Below, one piece after another: positions 46,211 through 58,930 of a stretch of 64,000 bases of DNA (positions within the stretch are counted from its first letter, which is position 1; the number at the start of each line of letters is the position of its first letter). The notes below the pieces were generated by a model. The model searched no databases. It saw only the letters and a list, made by a program, of their open reading frames with translations, and was not told the DNA's origin. The DNA comes from Eutrigla gurnardus. Lineage: Eukaryota > Chordata > Actinopteri > Perciformes > Triglidae. Position numbers and translations under genes: made by a program. Location of the stretch: positions 30,056,290 through 30,120,289 of the forward strand of contig OY741265.1 in assembly GCA_963514095.1 (NCBI GenBank), read 5' to 3'.

Positions 46211-46211
<1 letters not shown>
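45205..46211. other. Non-coding stretch, nothing recognised
   Basis: Includes a short CA run at 46069-46104. No gene. Confidence 0.55.

Positions 46212-46297
<86 letters not shown>
46212..46297. repeat. (GT)n microsatellite, about 43 units
   Basis: Pure GT run of about 86 bp, the longest dinucleotide run in the window. Confidence 0.97.
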
Positions 46298-46299
<2 letters not shown>

Positions 46300-48029
46300 A
46301 TGTCTTAGCTTCATTCGGCAGTGTATAAAACAACACATAACCAAACCAAATGACACGTCTGTCTGCTCAGATTGCTTTGATTGAAGGCGTAAATGACCTA
46401 TTATTAGAGCCGATGTCATTCCTGCTCATAAAAAGCCGTCTATTGATCTGCCTGATAGTCTTGTGGGTTTTTGCCAGCCTGCTTTGCAGCTGTTCTGCAG
46501 CTAATTTCAAGGTTGCTTTTCCAGAGAAAGGGTCCCTGAACGCTGCTCAGATGACTTGGTGCTTGTCTGTGGAGAGTCCTGCTGCCATATGTATTTAGAC
46601 TGCTGTTCCCCATCCACACTCACTATTCTGTCACTATTATGTGGACCAAACTCTAGCTCCTTTTCACTGTTGGAACACAGTCTATAAACTCTCCACACTT
46701 CCTTGCTGACTTTAACCACAACCTGCACAACTCTGTGGATTTATAGCACTTTGTTCACATGTTAACACACCGCTGTCTAAACTGTTAACCTCACATTCAA
46801 CACAGGATGATTTCCCTTTTTTTTGAGGGAACAAGTGACCTGATAACTTCCTAAAAACATGCAATTTATTTTACTATTATTCCTGCAGCACTTTATTGAT
46901 TCAAACTTATCTTTGGGGTTTTTTGTATTGCAAAACCTCGTTACTTACCTTCAAAGCAAAACCAGTCTCCTGTCAGTCCCAGCATGCAGGCTGTAATGAA
47001 TAACTGTAGTGACGGACTCTTACTTTGATTACTCCTACTGAACACATCTGATCTGAACTTCAGAACCACAATGTTCCCCAGATAGCCTTAATCACCACGT
47101 TGTACACGAGGCCAGACAAGAATTCCATGATTAATTAAGGTCTTAATCCCCGTTTAAGCCTTGTGCATAATTACTGAAGTGCCTCATACTCAGTAAAGAG
47201 GCCATTGAGCTAATTCGGAGGTGTGTTGGTTCATTCACTCAGCAACTAATCAGATGACTAATCTGTTAGCCTGGTCTATCAGCCCTTCGTCTTCTTCATG
47301 TGTTCTTCATTTTGTATTCATGTGTGCACAGGGACTGGATCTGTGAGTGACAGACGTTCAGTCTGGCCTCAGGCAGTGAGCTGTCATGGCAATCTGTGTG
47401 AATGGGCTCTGGGTTACATGCTCAAATTGGTAATCCTCGAGTCCCTCTTGATTATATTTGATCTCCTCCTCTACTGCTAAATGGTCGTTCATTTGTATTT
47501 GATCTATTTTGTCACAAAAGTAGGAATTTTCTATTTTTCTCCCAACAAACTAATGGCGTGTCTCGACCACAAAGGCATCAGAAGCACAATAATACAGATG
47601 TTAAGACGAGGTAGATGGCCAAGACAATTCTACGATTTCACTACAATACTACAGGTTTTATCACTATTTTTTTATTCTCCTTTTAGGTGCCCTCAACCAA
47701 AGGAATTCTTAATCGACTTGACACTTAGTTGGTTTAATCAACATATCTGTTACACCAATTTGTTCCACAGAGAATCTCATGAAAGAACTACTTTAAATCT
47801 TGTGTTTATCAGAGATGTGATCATCGCTTTCTTTGAAATTAGTCATTGAGCATGAAAACAACTAAATGACTGATGAAATCTCAGTCGACCAATGTGTGTT
47901 CACAGCAGACATGAAGTGAAACGGAAACGAAAGTCATTGCAAATTTGTGCCAGATGGCAGGAATGACGGGATGAGAATGAGGCAAATTCATGATAAGCAT
48001 GACGCTGTGTTTAAAGCCAATCAGCTTTG
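46298..48029. other. Non-coding stretch, nothing recognised
   Basis: The 122-codon frame at 47481-47849 has no recognisable domain and ordinary AT-rich composition. I do not call it a gene. Confidence 0.5.
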
Positions 48030-48640
48030 AGACAAATGTTGTCTCCTGTGTCTGTGGTCCCCCAAGAGGTCTAGATAGTAGCTCACATTAGTCCAGAGAC
48101 CAGACCAGACTATGTGGAGAAACTAGAGACTGTCTGTGGTCCCCCAGAGGTCTAGATAGTAGTTCATATTAGTCCAGAGACCAGACCAGACTATGTGGAG
48201 AAACCAGAGACTGTCTGTGGTCCCCCAGAGGTCTAGATAGTAGCTCACATTAGTCCAGAGACCAGACCAGACTATGTGGAGGAACCAGAGACTGTCTGTG
48301 GTCCCCCAGAGGTCTAGATAGTAGCTCACATTAGTCCAGAGACCAGACCAGACTATGTGGAGAAACCAGAGACTGTCTGTGGTCCAAACAACAAGGTGTC
48401 TGCTGTATTTATCTAGATTACCTTATTTGGAGTGTTGATGGAGCAGCTACAATGTTAGCATAGCCTAGCACCCATCAACCAGACTCCATTCAGAAAACCA
48501 GCATTTTAAATATAGTTAGCTTGTGGTCTGGCAGACAGACCTAACAAAGCAGGACTTTATTGAGTTTATGTTGGGTTCCTCCAGCTGTGGTAGACCAGCC
48601 GACCAGCAGGGTTCATACTGGACACACTGGAAGTGCAGCG
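48030..48640 (-). repeat. Dispersed 81-bp-minisatellite repeat family (copy C, four units)
   Basis: Four full units: 48059-48140 (82 bp, one extra A), 48141-48221, 48222-48302 and 48303-48383. The right flank to about 48600 is the reverse complement of the body of copy A: GGAGTGTTGATGGAGCAGCT, TAGCACCCATCAACCAGACT and CAGCTGTGGTAGACCAGCC. Units differ by only a few bases, so the array expanded recently. Confidence 0.92.
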
Positions 48641-49759
48641 AGGCGCCACAATGTTTGGAGGAGTGCTGCTGCAGGTTTTTGGTAGACACATGGACCAATT
48701 GGACTAATCACACAGGATGCTGCAGGGCATGCAAGGGGCCAGCTCGAGATCTTCAGGGATCATTGTGGCGTCTGGTCTTTTCTCTCTGTGTGCCTCAAGA
48801 CTATAAACAATAGAATTATATTTTATGTATTATTTAAATAATAATATTTATATGCACTCCACCGTAGACTTTCTTCCCCTCTCTCCCTGCTGGTCTCCTG
48901 GATTCACCTTCATCCATTCTCTACATTTATTATAAAAATCCTGGCGTTGCTGCTGTTTGTGATTGTGTTTCGTTCGTCTTTTCCCACCTATTTATCAGCT
49001 GTGTCCACACAGAGAGCGATTGTGACAAACAGACACACAAACACACAGAGGCAGACACAGATTCGCCTGTTGACCAGTACAGAGAAAAGCACTTCTGGAC
49101 AGCCAGGCTACCACTAGCACAACAATTGACACAGCGTGGTGCTTCTCAATACTTTTGCATCCAGTGTGAACCCGGTGTGAGTTTCTGTTGCTATGGAGAA
49201 GAAGCAGCCAGACAGAAACACAAGTCACGGCACTCAGCAAATATGGAACACTGTGAACGAAGGCCTGGATTCATCCAAACTGGACCAAAACTCTGAAAAC
49301 CAAATAATGGACAGACAAACTAGAGCTACTTATGACAATTTAGTTCTAGGAACTTCATAACTCATAACCATTCTATTAGTCATGATAACAGTGAACACAA
49401 CAACATGGTTCAACCTACTACATTTCAAGTCCATGGCTCGGCTGTCCTTGTAGGCCTCTCCGGTTGAGTTCTGTTATATCTGGTTCAGACGACACACCAT
49501 CAGCCTGATTCCAGCCTGACGGCCATAACACGTAACATGCACTTTAATCTTGTAGCTTAGAACCAATTTCATTTTGTGTACTGTTTGTTTATTGTATATG
49601 CATTATATTTCATATGTATTTTAATCTCTGAAATGTAGTGGAGTGGGACGTCGTGTACTGTACCACCAGTGGAACCAGTCTGGAGCCCTGCTGTATGTTC
49701 GTACGATGGGACTACCTGAAATCATAATAAATCCTCCGACCACGGCTGTTACAGCGAGT
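48641..49759. other. Non-coding stretch, nothing recognised
   Basis: No recognisable ORF on either strand. Confidence 0.5.
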
Positions 49760-49915
49760 GTGTAGGATTTGTGGCACCTAGCGATGTGGTTGCAGATTGC
49801 AAAAGGTTCAGTGTTTGGTTTGTCCATCCTGGGCTTCTGTAGAAACATGGAGGACTACATGACAAGGTCCAGCTCCCTATGGAAATATGAATGGCTCATT
49901 CTAACAGTGGAGTTT
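49760..49915 (+). repeat. Probable fish interspersed repeat fragment
   Basis: TGTGTAGGATTTGTGGCACC, GTGGTTGCAGATTGCAA, GTGTTTGGTTTGTCCATCCTGGG and ATGGCTCATTCTAA are, by memory, blocks of one repeat common in fish UTRs and introns. The class is not known to me and no ends were resolved. Confidence 0.35.
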
Positions 49916-49969
49916 CTCTTTTTCACTTCCACCATTGTTACACACGGAGCACATCACGCCAGTCTCTGT

Positions 49970-49971
<2 letters not shown>

Positions 49972-50031
<60 letters not shown>

Positions 50032-50159
50032 GCTCTCACTGCTCACTTTTCTCTACATTATATGGTTCGTTCACATCGCTGCATTGAACAAAAAGAAAGG
50101 ATGGGGTTCAGATGCATTGTGGGTATCGTACTGTGTGTGTATGCATTGTGTGTGTATGC

Positions 50160-50199
<40 letters not shown>
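49972..50199. repeat. CA tract and nearby GT/TGCAT tract
   Basis: CA run at 49972-50029. From 50132 a GTGTGTATGCATT motif is repeated and passes into a GT run ending at 50199. Confidence 0.93.
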
Positions 50200-50200
<1 letters not shown>

Positions 50201-50732
50201 TGTATGCGTACTGTAGTAGGAAACTAGCACAGGCAGGCAGCAGTGGCCGTGATGTTCATGTATGCCCCGTGGCACCAACAACACAGGCTCAAGCGTTAAC
50301 GTTGAACAGAGCTCTGCTGCACTCATTCATCTGAACTCCAATCATAATACTATTTCTTATTCATAATTTGATCTTTTGAAGCGTCTCAAGCAACAGGTAA
50401 ATGTATAGGCAGGAAATATTCTCACATCTATTGTGCTTCATAAACAGAAATGCCATCATACACCTCAAGTGTGTCTCTTTCACCAACTGAGAATAGCTGA
50501 ATTGCCTTGTTAACTCATCATGAAACACACTTCAGACTTCAGTGTTTCCACTTCTCCAAGAATCACCAACTCTGGTTTACAAGTTTTTACGATCACTAAA
50601 ACAACTTTTTCAATACTTTTGACCATTTTCCCAAACACCAACACACCTACCACACACACTGGCAAAACGCTTCATTTCATGCTCAAAATCACATTGAAAA
50701 CTAAACTCCATACATTTTCAAGATTTGTGTCC
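50200..50732. other. Non-coding stretch, nothing recognised
   Basis: 50525-50700 has the A/C-rich look of the interior of the Tc1/mariner-type element at 11.2 kb, but no matching terminus was found. Confidence 0.4.
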
Positions 50733-50900
50733 AGCCCCTTTTTCACTGCGGGAGTATCCCTCCTTTTCCTGCACTCGTTAGTGTAAAAGGTACAGAGATG
50801 GAATGGGGTGTCACAATGGTTCAGCCTCTGAGTCGGCAGAGAAGGTCGTCAGTCGAGGAGAAACAAGGCGAGACGACCTCTTTCTGAATGCAGAGAACAG
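50733..50900. repeat. Dispersed repeat shared with 21629-21840
   Basis: Starts AGCCCCTTTTTCACTGCGGG and shares the ordered blocks described for the 21.6-kb copy, in the same orientation, with several short deletions relative to it. Confidence 0.6.
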
Positions 50901-53488
50901 AAGGGCCATGTGGAGGCAATACAAATGTTGCATCTTGAAAACCAATCAACTCCTTAAATATATATCATAAATTATATTATTTTAAAATTAAATTATATAA
51001 ATATAGTATATATATTATTTTTTGGTGAAAATTGGAGTAAAACTGAGCTCAATGAGTCTTGATAATGTCTTAAATATGTATGAAGAATTATTTATTTAAA
51101 TAATATTTATTATTTTATAATTACATGGTTTTGATATAGGAAACAACTGATCTCAATGAGTCTTTAGAATGTTTTAGATACTGACATCATCATGATTATC
51201 CCCATCATGCCTGTCTGACTTTGTCTCTCTTGACCTTAACAGCCTTCAGGTCACAATCATCAAGTTTCTCCTGATTTAACCTCAAAGACTTGGGAGTTGT
51301 CTGTTTGAGTGTTTGTGAGGTGAACCCCACCCTTCCACGGCAGCTCTAAGGTGTCAAAGCGGATCACAATAGGTGGCATGCTGGCCACAGCGTTATTGAT
51401 CCACTGATGGTTCGCTGGGATCAGTGGAGCTGTGACGTATAGTAGTGGGAAAGCCCTGCAGGGTTACTGCAGCTTGCAGGAAGGCTGTCCTTTGTTAACT
51501 GGTTTAGGTGGTTCAGCTTCAGCCTTTTGTTGCAGATGGTCCTCACCTGCCTGCCAGATGCAGTCAATCAGCTGGAGGAAGACACAGTGAGCAGTGACAG
51601 ATGGGATATGTGGTGGGAATAACCCTTTAGGCATCCCACTTTAGTTACACTCACACAGGTTGGAACAGAGATGGATAATTATGTGGAAACAATGACTCAA
51701 AGGATGAGCTGCAGCCCAGATTCAGGCCTAATTCTTATTTTTTAAACTATGGCTTAAACAAAGGCACCAACAATCACAATCACATGTTCTGCTTTGTGCT
51801 TTGTTCTATTTTGTGTTCATCTGAATGTGAGTTGACATACTGTCTACAATCTTTCACAGAAGCCTGCCTGAGTAAATACAACATATGGTACTGTATACAA
51901 AGTACTAACGACAGCAGTGTTTGGTATTAAGTAGATCAGTGTGTTGTTGCTGCTTTCAAAGAATCATTCCATTGGTGCATGTGTGTATCATTTGAAAAAT
52001 AATTTGGTTTGAGTGCAGAGTTTGACACAACAGGTCAAATTCAACACGTGTGTAAGAAATTGCAAAAAAAAAAAAACTTGAACAGCTCTTGTCCACAATA
52101 CAGCAGGATACCATCTGCAATTTAAATAGGGAAACAAATCAACATCAGCACACAAAGATGGATTGCAGAAATAAGAATGTTATTGTTATTGACTGTGAAG
52201 GATTTCAACATAATGCTAGAATCAACAATGATGGAAAAATAAAAAAGAGGCAATGATGGAAAAATATATCAACTGTAAAACTGTAAAGCCCCTCTAGTGA
52301 CCCCTACAGGCTGAAGTATTCATTACACCACAACCACACATCTGCATGGAACCACTTCTATACCTCCAGGCACACTTGAGCTTGTTTGGCCAGTGTGATG
52401 CTCCGTTCCGTACTTAAGAACGGTACGCTTCCTCGGCCCGGCACGCTTGGAAGAGGTGGATTTGTGTACGGTACGGTTCATGCATGAGTATGCAATGTGG
52501 ACATGATGGAGGCTTTAATCGATAGACCGTCCCTCTTATTATGTTCAAATCGGATCTCCCCCGCTATAGAGACGATTTATAACTAAATACTGTTGATGAC
52601 TGTCGGACACAGCAGGGTTCTGGGTTGGGTTTGGTACTTTAGACTCGTGGTGTGAGCGGAACCGTAGTGGAACTCCACCAGGACGTAGTGCGGTGCATCA
52701 TCCTTTCATAATAAAAAGGCTGCTCGTCACACGTTCTGTTGTAGGAGTGTTTACTAGACATATCAGTCATGCTCTCTGTGTTCTCTCTTGTGATGACTTG
52801 AGACGGCGCTCCTTGAAAACAACATCAAGCCATGTGTGTGTCGTATTACGACGTGATGACGTATGTACAACAGGCAATGGGGCCGTGGCCCCTCGGCACA
52901 GTACCGATCAACTGGCCCTAGTGTGACTGGACCCTACGTTTCTGTTAGCAATGAGGTGATGCTAGAGGACAGAAGTCACTAATCCAAAACAGTCCATCCA
53001 CTGGGGAGCATGAGCTCAGCAGAATACAGAATAACAGGCTATTGATCTCTTGCCTGGGTTCAAAAATATTCATTTTTACCTCAAGACATGCATTCAAATA
53101 AAAAAAGGCTACATGGTGTGCAAACTATTTGTAATGAGAAACATCTTCCAGCAGTATGCAGCTGAATCAGTGTCTTCCAACGGAAAACAAAGGGCCAGGA
53201 ATGCCTTGCTAAACAGAGGTGTCTTCTACAACCATTTGTACTGTGAATCATGATTCACTGCAACAGGCATTGCTGCAACTTGGGTTTCCTCTCACATCAA
53301 AGCGCTTGGAAGTCACAAAGTGACCAAAAGAGAACAGAAACTGATTGATTAGAACAAAGTGGAAAAGATTTGCACTCAACTAAAGGAGCGAGTTAATGAT
53401 TAACTATGCAGACGTCCTAATGGGGCTCATTTCCTCTGCAGCATCTGCTTCCTCTTTACAGCCAGAAGCAGTTCACAGTTCACACACC
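50901..53488. other. Non-coding stretch; probable old transposon at 52.4-52.9 kb
   Basis: 52393-52930 is framed by GGCCAGTGTGATG and GGCCCTAGTGTGACTGG and contains GAACGGTACG/TACGGTACGG motifs. This suggests an old TIR element whose ends I could not align cleanly. Nothing else recognised. Confidence 0.35.

Positions 53489-53532
<44 letters not shown>
53489..53532. repeat. (CA)n microsatellite
   Basis: CA run of about 44 bp. Confidence 0.95.
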
Positions 53533-53534
<2 letters not shown>

Positions 53535-56500
53535 TTTTTATGTCACCTTATGATACCCGTCTACTCTCCATGTATTGGCAACACATGCCATGTTTCTCTT
53601 TCTCAGCCCTCAGCCTAATCATTTCTTCCTAAACCTGCATGTGGGTTCTTCCCGTATTTGATCAACAATCATCAAAACATGCTTAAAGTCTTAAAATAGC
53701 ACTAAAACATCCTGGAATCACTTTAAGTTTTGTTGGTAAAGAAATATTTTTATTCCATCACAGATAATACGGGTGGGACGATATGCTTTTGTTCCCATTC
53801 GATTTTATCATGATACTTGGTTGCTGATTTGATTTATATTGAAATTCTAGTATTGCGTTTTGATACTATTGATTATTGTGTTTTTTTTTCCTTTTCAAAC
53901 AATAACAAAAATTGCATTATACTCTTCTCCTCTTTAATTAAAGTCCCAGTCGGCAACATTGTTTGATCATATTCACTGAAGCCGACACTATGCTCCGATA
54001 GAACAACATAAATCATCTGTTTTTAGAAAAGAAAGCGCGCCTGCACGTAGAGCCTGTGGTTTGTTTTGCAAAGATCGACAGCACCTGGGTCATCCTGTCC
54101 AATCAGCACGCAGGGCTGTGTTCGTGCACACACAGAGCCCCTCCCCCCTCATGCTCGTTACAATATCACAGGCACACGCATTGCGTTTAATTGTTTGTAG
54201 CGTGATGGCGGAGGGAATTAGCAACACTAGCATGCTTCCAATTCAAAAACCGAAGCTAGGAGGTCCAAAACAACCAAGGAAAAGAAAACACCTGTAGAAA
54301 AGAAGGAAAAAAAGAAAGACGCTGAAGTGACGGGCGGGCTCACAGAAATCTGGTGCACACGCAATGACGGGCACGAAGTCGAGGGGAGGGAGCTCGGTGG
54401 TCGTGGGGGAGGAGCACACAAATTCCACAAACTAATATCAATACCATCTATATTCATGATGATCTTCCAATGCCTCAAACCCAAAACAAAATCAAACTGG
54501 ATTAAACTAAACAATCCTAACATGGTTGCTTCCTGACATGGTCTCATGAGAGCTTCTTTGGGGTTTTATGGTACCTCCTTAAATCACCAGACATAATATT
54601 CAAGTTATGATATTCAACTGCTTTTAGCAGGATGAATCCAACAATATCAGCAGTGGAATCTTCTGAGTCGGACACCCTCTCCTCCCTGTTTCCAGCTTCT
54701 CTTCATGCAGTCAGCGGTCTCAGTGGAGACCGAGGCCTGGAGCAGTACCAGACTCCATGACGCTCCCCTCCCTCCTCGATTTATCCTCTCTCCACCTGGC
54801 AGCCTGCCAGACAGCGCTGAGCCATTGCCCTTCAGTCCAGACTCTAATTCTGCTCTATTTTCATCCTTCAATCTTCCTCCGTCTCCCTTTTGCCTCTCTT
54901 ACATTCCCACCATCTTCTTTTCTCTCATCCCTCCCTGCCCACTGAGGAAACAGCAGCTTCTGTGAGGCTTTTAAAAATAGAAAAAAAGAAAAAAGTGCTG
55001 GACATTGAAGGCACCGCTCAGGTAACCTGAGAGGAGCCGGGGCCTGATGGGGGAAGGTTTTCCACTGAAGGACGGCTGTAGAGTGAAAGGATGTGGATCG
55101 TGCAGCAGGGACGAGCCATGGAGAAAAAGACACACCTGTCTGACTGTCAAGAACATTCACTTTGGAAATGTCAAAGACGATAAAGGTTTGGTTGTGAACT
55201 TCATCATCTGCGACAGCTTTCTGCACGAGTCAAGTCATTTGACGCTTTGCATTGTACTTGCTGATGTATGGCTTGGATGCAGCTGATCGCCATGGAAACC
55301 CATTCCATGAAGCTCTCTATGCTGTTCTTGAGCTAATCTGAAGGCCACATGAAGTTTGGAGGTCTGTAGTCATTGACTCTGCAGAAAGTTGGTGACCTGA
55401 GCAGCACACACACATAACTAGACACACACACACAATGCCAGGTGATCATGGCGATGCCAGCGAGCTTTCCTAATGCCCAATTAATTTACCCATCCTACCC
55501 ACAATCCAACTGGCCTGGCTACGTCTCATCAGCATCCATTGAACTGAATGGGAGCCAAGAAAGAGGTTCACTGGGAAGCAGCCAGGCCTGCTGGGTACAA
55601 CGGACTCTTTGTACCGCTCTTTGATTAATAATGTCTCGATTGATATGTTTCTGTGTGCCAATGTTACTAAGTACTTCTTCCTCATTTGTTTTTATGTATT
55701 CAGTGTGTGTCAGGGTGGAACAGTCACTAAAAACAGCAATGAAATACGGAATCAGACAAAATGCCCTGGTGAAAAATAAATATACTCAGTACATTACATT
55801 TTTGTATACTTGGGTGTACTTACAGACACACCAATCATCAGTATAATTCAAGTGTGTTAATGATTATTTAACTTGAAATTTGCACATATTGAACAACTCA
55901 TTTTGTGCATTTTAGTTGACTTTAAAAAGCACAATTGGAAGTGTATTTAGTGTACTTGTATGTGCTTTGTGTAATTAGAATAGTGCATATTATAAATGTA
56001 TATTTGACTCTGTTACACAGGCACTACGGAGTTGCTGATGCTCTGTATGCAGCAGCACTGCTGACACCAAAGGTGGATTCATATTTACATAAGAGTATTT
56101 CTTTAGAGATGTGTTGTGTATTCTGTGTGTACTTAAACTAGCCACCTCCCGTGTAAATGTTCCATTAAGATAAAGTTTGTTTGGTGTTTGACTGTAGGAC
56201 ACACATGGAGGATGAGTTGTGTGTTACAACACCGACATCTGCTGGCCACAAACCTGAACTGCAGCTTTGTTTGATAACTTTCAGAAGGAGCCGAGGGTTT
56301 TTAGAAAGAAGCTTTAAGGGAATAATTACAGGATTATGGATGTAAGATGTTGTTCTATGTTCTTTATCAAAGGGGGCCACGCTCTGTCAAGTTAAAGGCT
56401 ACTGAATTAATGTGGTTTGAAGGCCCCAAAATCAAAATTACTGGAATCCCACGCCCCTAGCTGGAATCAGGTTTTACTGTCTGTCATAGACGACACAACG

Positions 56501-56929
56501 GTCAACTTGTTGAAAATCTATTTTTGGATGATGTTACCACAGCAGCTGAGATGAAGAACATATTCATGCATTGCATGCAGTGAGAAAGCATAATAACTTA
56601 ATAACTATACAACGTGGCAACTCCTAATCAGTCAGGGACCTTTGTTGCCTGCCGTTTCCTGTCTGTCACTGTCAACTCTCCAATAAAAGTGAAATAAACT
56701 TCATATGAGTGAAGTCAAGGATGCTTCCTCGGTAGAACGGGTCCTTCCTAGCAAGGAACAGCCTAGCAAGTGTGTCCAGAAGAAATGGAGGGCTTTTTTA
56801 TATTAGGGCTGTCAAAATCAACGACTGAACACCCTATTTTTTTATTCTAGTTTTTATTCTGTCATTTATATTTCTGTATGTGTCTATGGATGTATGTAAA
56901 TGTCTGTATGTGTCTATGTTGGTGTGTAT

Positions 56930-56962
<33 letters not shown>

Positions 56963-57139
56963 GTATGTTTTGGAGACGTGCTTCATCAGGATCAGATGAC
57001 CAAGGATCCGTCGTTGACATGGAGAGACACCCACATTGTAAAACATCCCAACCATCACATCACGCCTGAATGTGTCTTCAAAGAATACCCAACACCCAAC
57101 ATATCCTGTTGTATTTAAAGACCCTGTGTTACCCTGCAG
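53533..57139. other. Non-coding stretch; repeat-like parts at 53.8-54.5 kb
   Basis: GGGTGGGACGATATG at about 53771 and the GC-richer 53940-54420 block, with a short frame starting MAEGISNTS and stopping after about 30 codons, look transposon-derived. A TG run lies at 56936-56961. No host exon could be supported. Confidence 0.4.
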
Positions 57140-57819
57140 AAATCCATACACTTTGGGATTCTTCTTTCACCACGGAGGCACGTTTCCTCAACACTTCAAG
57201 GTGAGTGAATAGCAGCGTTGCCTCACACACGCCTCTCTGCTTCCTCGCCTGTCGTTGATGCAACGGAGTCAATCCAACCGTTGACACCTGACACGCTTGT
57301 GTCAGATTTCCCAGCAAAGAAACACATATCCACCCTCATTTGGTTATGGGTTTGATGCACTTTCAAGCATTTCCTCATAACCGACTGGATGGGTTTCAGT
57401 ACAGAACCCCACGGACCATGAAGGCACCGCTGACAGATGGTATGAGCCCACTGGAGCCCAGCAAAGAAAGCCTGGCTCCAGGTCACGTTCACATGGAAGC
57501 TGTTCTGACCGCTTTGACATCTTTAATTCATAGTGGAAAAAAAAACATAATCCATTCAGAAGCAGGGCACGCTCTGGTAGATCTAGATCTGCAGATGGCC
57601 TACATTCAAGATGGAAGCCAACAGCAGACAGTCAGGACAGGAGCGGCGGGAATCTTTAGTAAACGATTCTCGATGCCTCAGGGTGGGAGCTTCACGTCGG
57701 CCACCACCGTTGCCCCACACTTTGGCCTTGATGCCCATGAAAAAAAACATTGTACGGCCACACTAATCAAACAATCCGGACTTTAGGCTCAATCATGCCT
57801 GGATGCGGTACATATAATA
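57140..57819. other. Non-coding stretch with a weak exon candidate
   Basis: 57140-57200 sits between CCCTGCAG and GTGAGTG and is open in all three frames. The 148-codon frame at 57340-57786 has no recognisable domain and is mirrored by a minus-strand frame. Neither is called as a gene. Confidence 0.3.
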
Positions 57820-58497
57820 TCAGTGTTTCCCCCAGAAAATGTGTTAGTTAAGGTGGTGTCTGTCAGGGGGGGGGGGATGATGAGCATCACATTAATAGCT
57901 ACAGATACTGTAAAACACTACAACGACATATGAGTGCATGTCTTATTTTATGAAGTAAAATATAAGTCATGGGTTTACTCAACAGCTTAATAGTTCATAG
58001 AAATTCAGGTAGAAATAGGTTAACTCAGAGTTCCACAGCTTATCAAAAACAATCCTCCCCCCACAGGGGGTGTCTCCCCCCCATGTAAATGATTATTGAT
58101 TTATGAATGAATTGATAGGTGGCTTATTTTTGGCATATGTTAATTTCTTTTTGGCCTGGAGGCAAGGGCGTAACTTGGAGTTGAACATTGGGGGGGTTGA
58201 GATTTCCGCCTGTGAAGCAGGTGTATATATATATATATATCTTTGGAGACTATGGTGGGGGGATTGCGATCCTGTAGGGGGGTCCGGGGGCATGCCCCCC
58301 CGGGAGAAAATTTTAAATAATTTAATTTTAATGCATCAATTTGGTGAATTCTGAGAAACAAAATATGACATATCAATTACTGACCAATTTCTTACAAACT
58401 GCTGGTACTGATACAAATGTTGACATACTAAATGGGGTTGATGAGTTTAAGCATTCAAGAAAAGATGAAAACAAAAATGACTAAAACACAATTTGTT

Positions 58498-58509
58498 TAT
58501 TATTATTAT

Positions 58510-58561
<52 letters not shown>
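58498..58561. repeat. (AAT)n microsatellite
   Basis: Trinucleotide run that begins as TAT/TTA and continues as AAT for about 60 bp. Confidence 0.95.
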
Positions 58562-58611
58562 TAAGTGGGTGACTATTCCTCAGCCTTCCTTGGTGTTTTG
58601 GTTTTGACTAA

Positions 58612-58930
58612 AGCCTCGTTCACATACGTCGCCACTCGCCCATCTCTGAGAGACAACTGTCAATTAATGTGAATGTGTTCTAGTGGAATGTGGTCAGGAC
58701 AGGCGATGCGATGTGGTCGATCGGAGATCAAATTATTTTAACTTTCTGCGATGTGAGTGAAGCGAGTACCAATCACAATGTAGAATAGAGATGATCGACA
58801 GTTGACGTCAACAGAGAGTTCCACAGATAGTTGCCGTTTGAAGTCGCCGGCGGCAGTGAATTTTTTTTTGCCAGCGAGTAGAATTCAGCGAGAAAGCGAG
58901 TGGCGAGTAGTGGCGTATGTGAACGAGGCT
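58612..58930. mobile_element. TIR element (319 bp) with 29-bp inverted ends, innermost of the nest
   Basis: 58612-58640 and 58902-58930 are inverted copies matching at 26 of 29 positions, with the outer 17 bases (AGCCTCGTTCACATACG) identical. Flanks are TAA on the left and ATA on the right, so the duplication is unclear and the superfamily is left open (PIF/Harbinger or Tc1-like possible). Non-coding. Confidence 0.78.

Noticed and set aside
47481..47849. 122-codon plus-strand ORF
   Set aside because: AT-rich, no domain, no plausible splice sites at its edges.
49769..50334. Two overlapping frames of about 150 codons
   Set aside because: Both owe their length to CA and GT tracts, which lack stop codons.
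52393..52930. Possible complete TIR element
   Set aside because: GGCCAGTGTGATG and GGCCCTAGTGTGACTGG do not align as clean inverted ends and the flanks show no duplication.
57340..57786. 148-codon plus-strand ORF
   Set aside because: No recognisable domain, a long minus-strand frame overlaps its start, and it has no supporting context. Could be revisited with RNA data.
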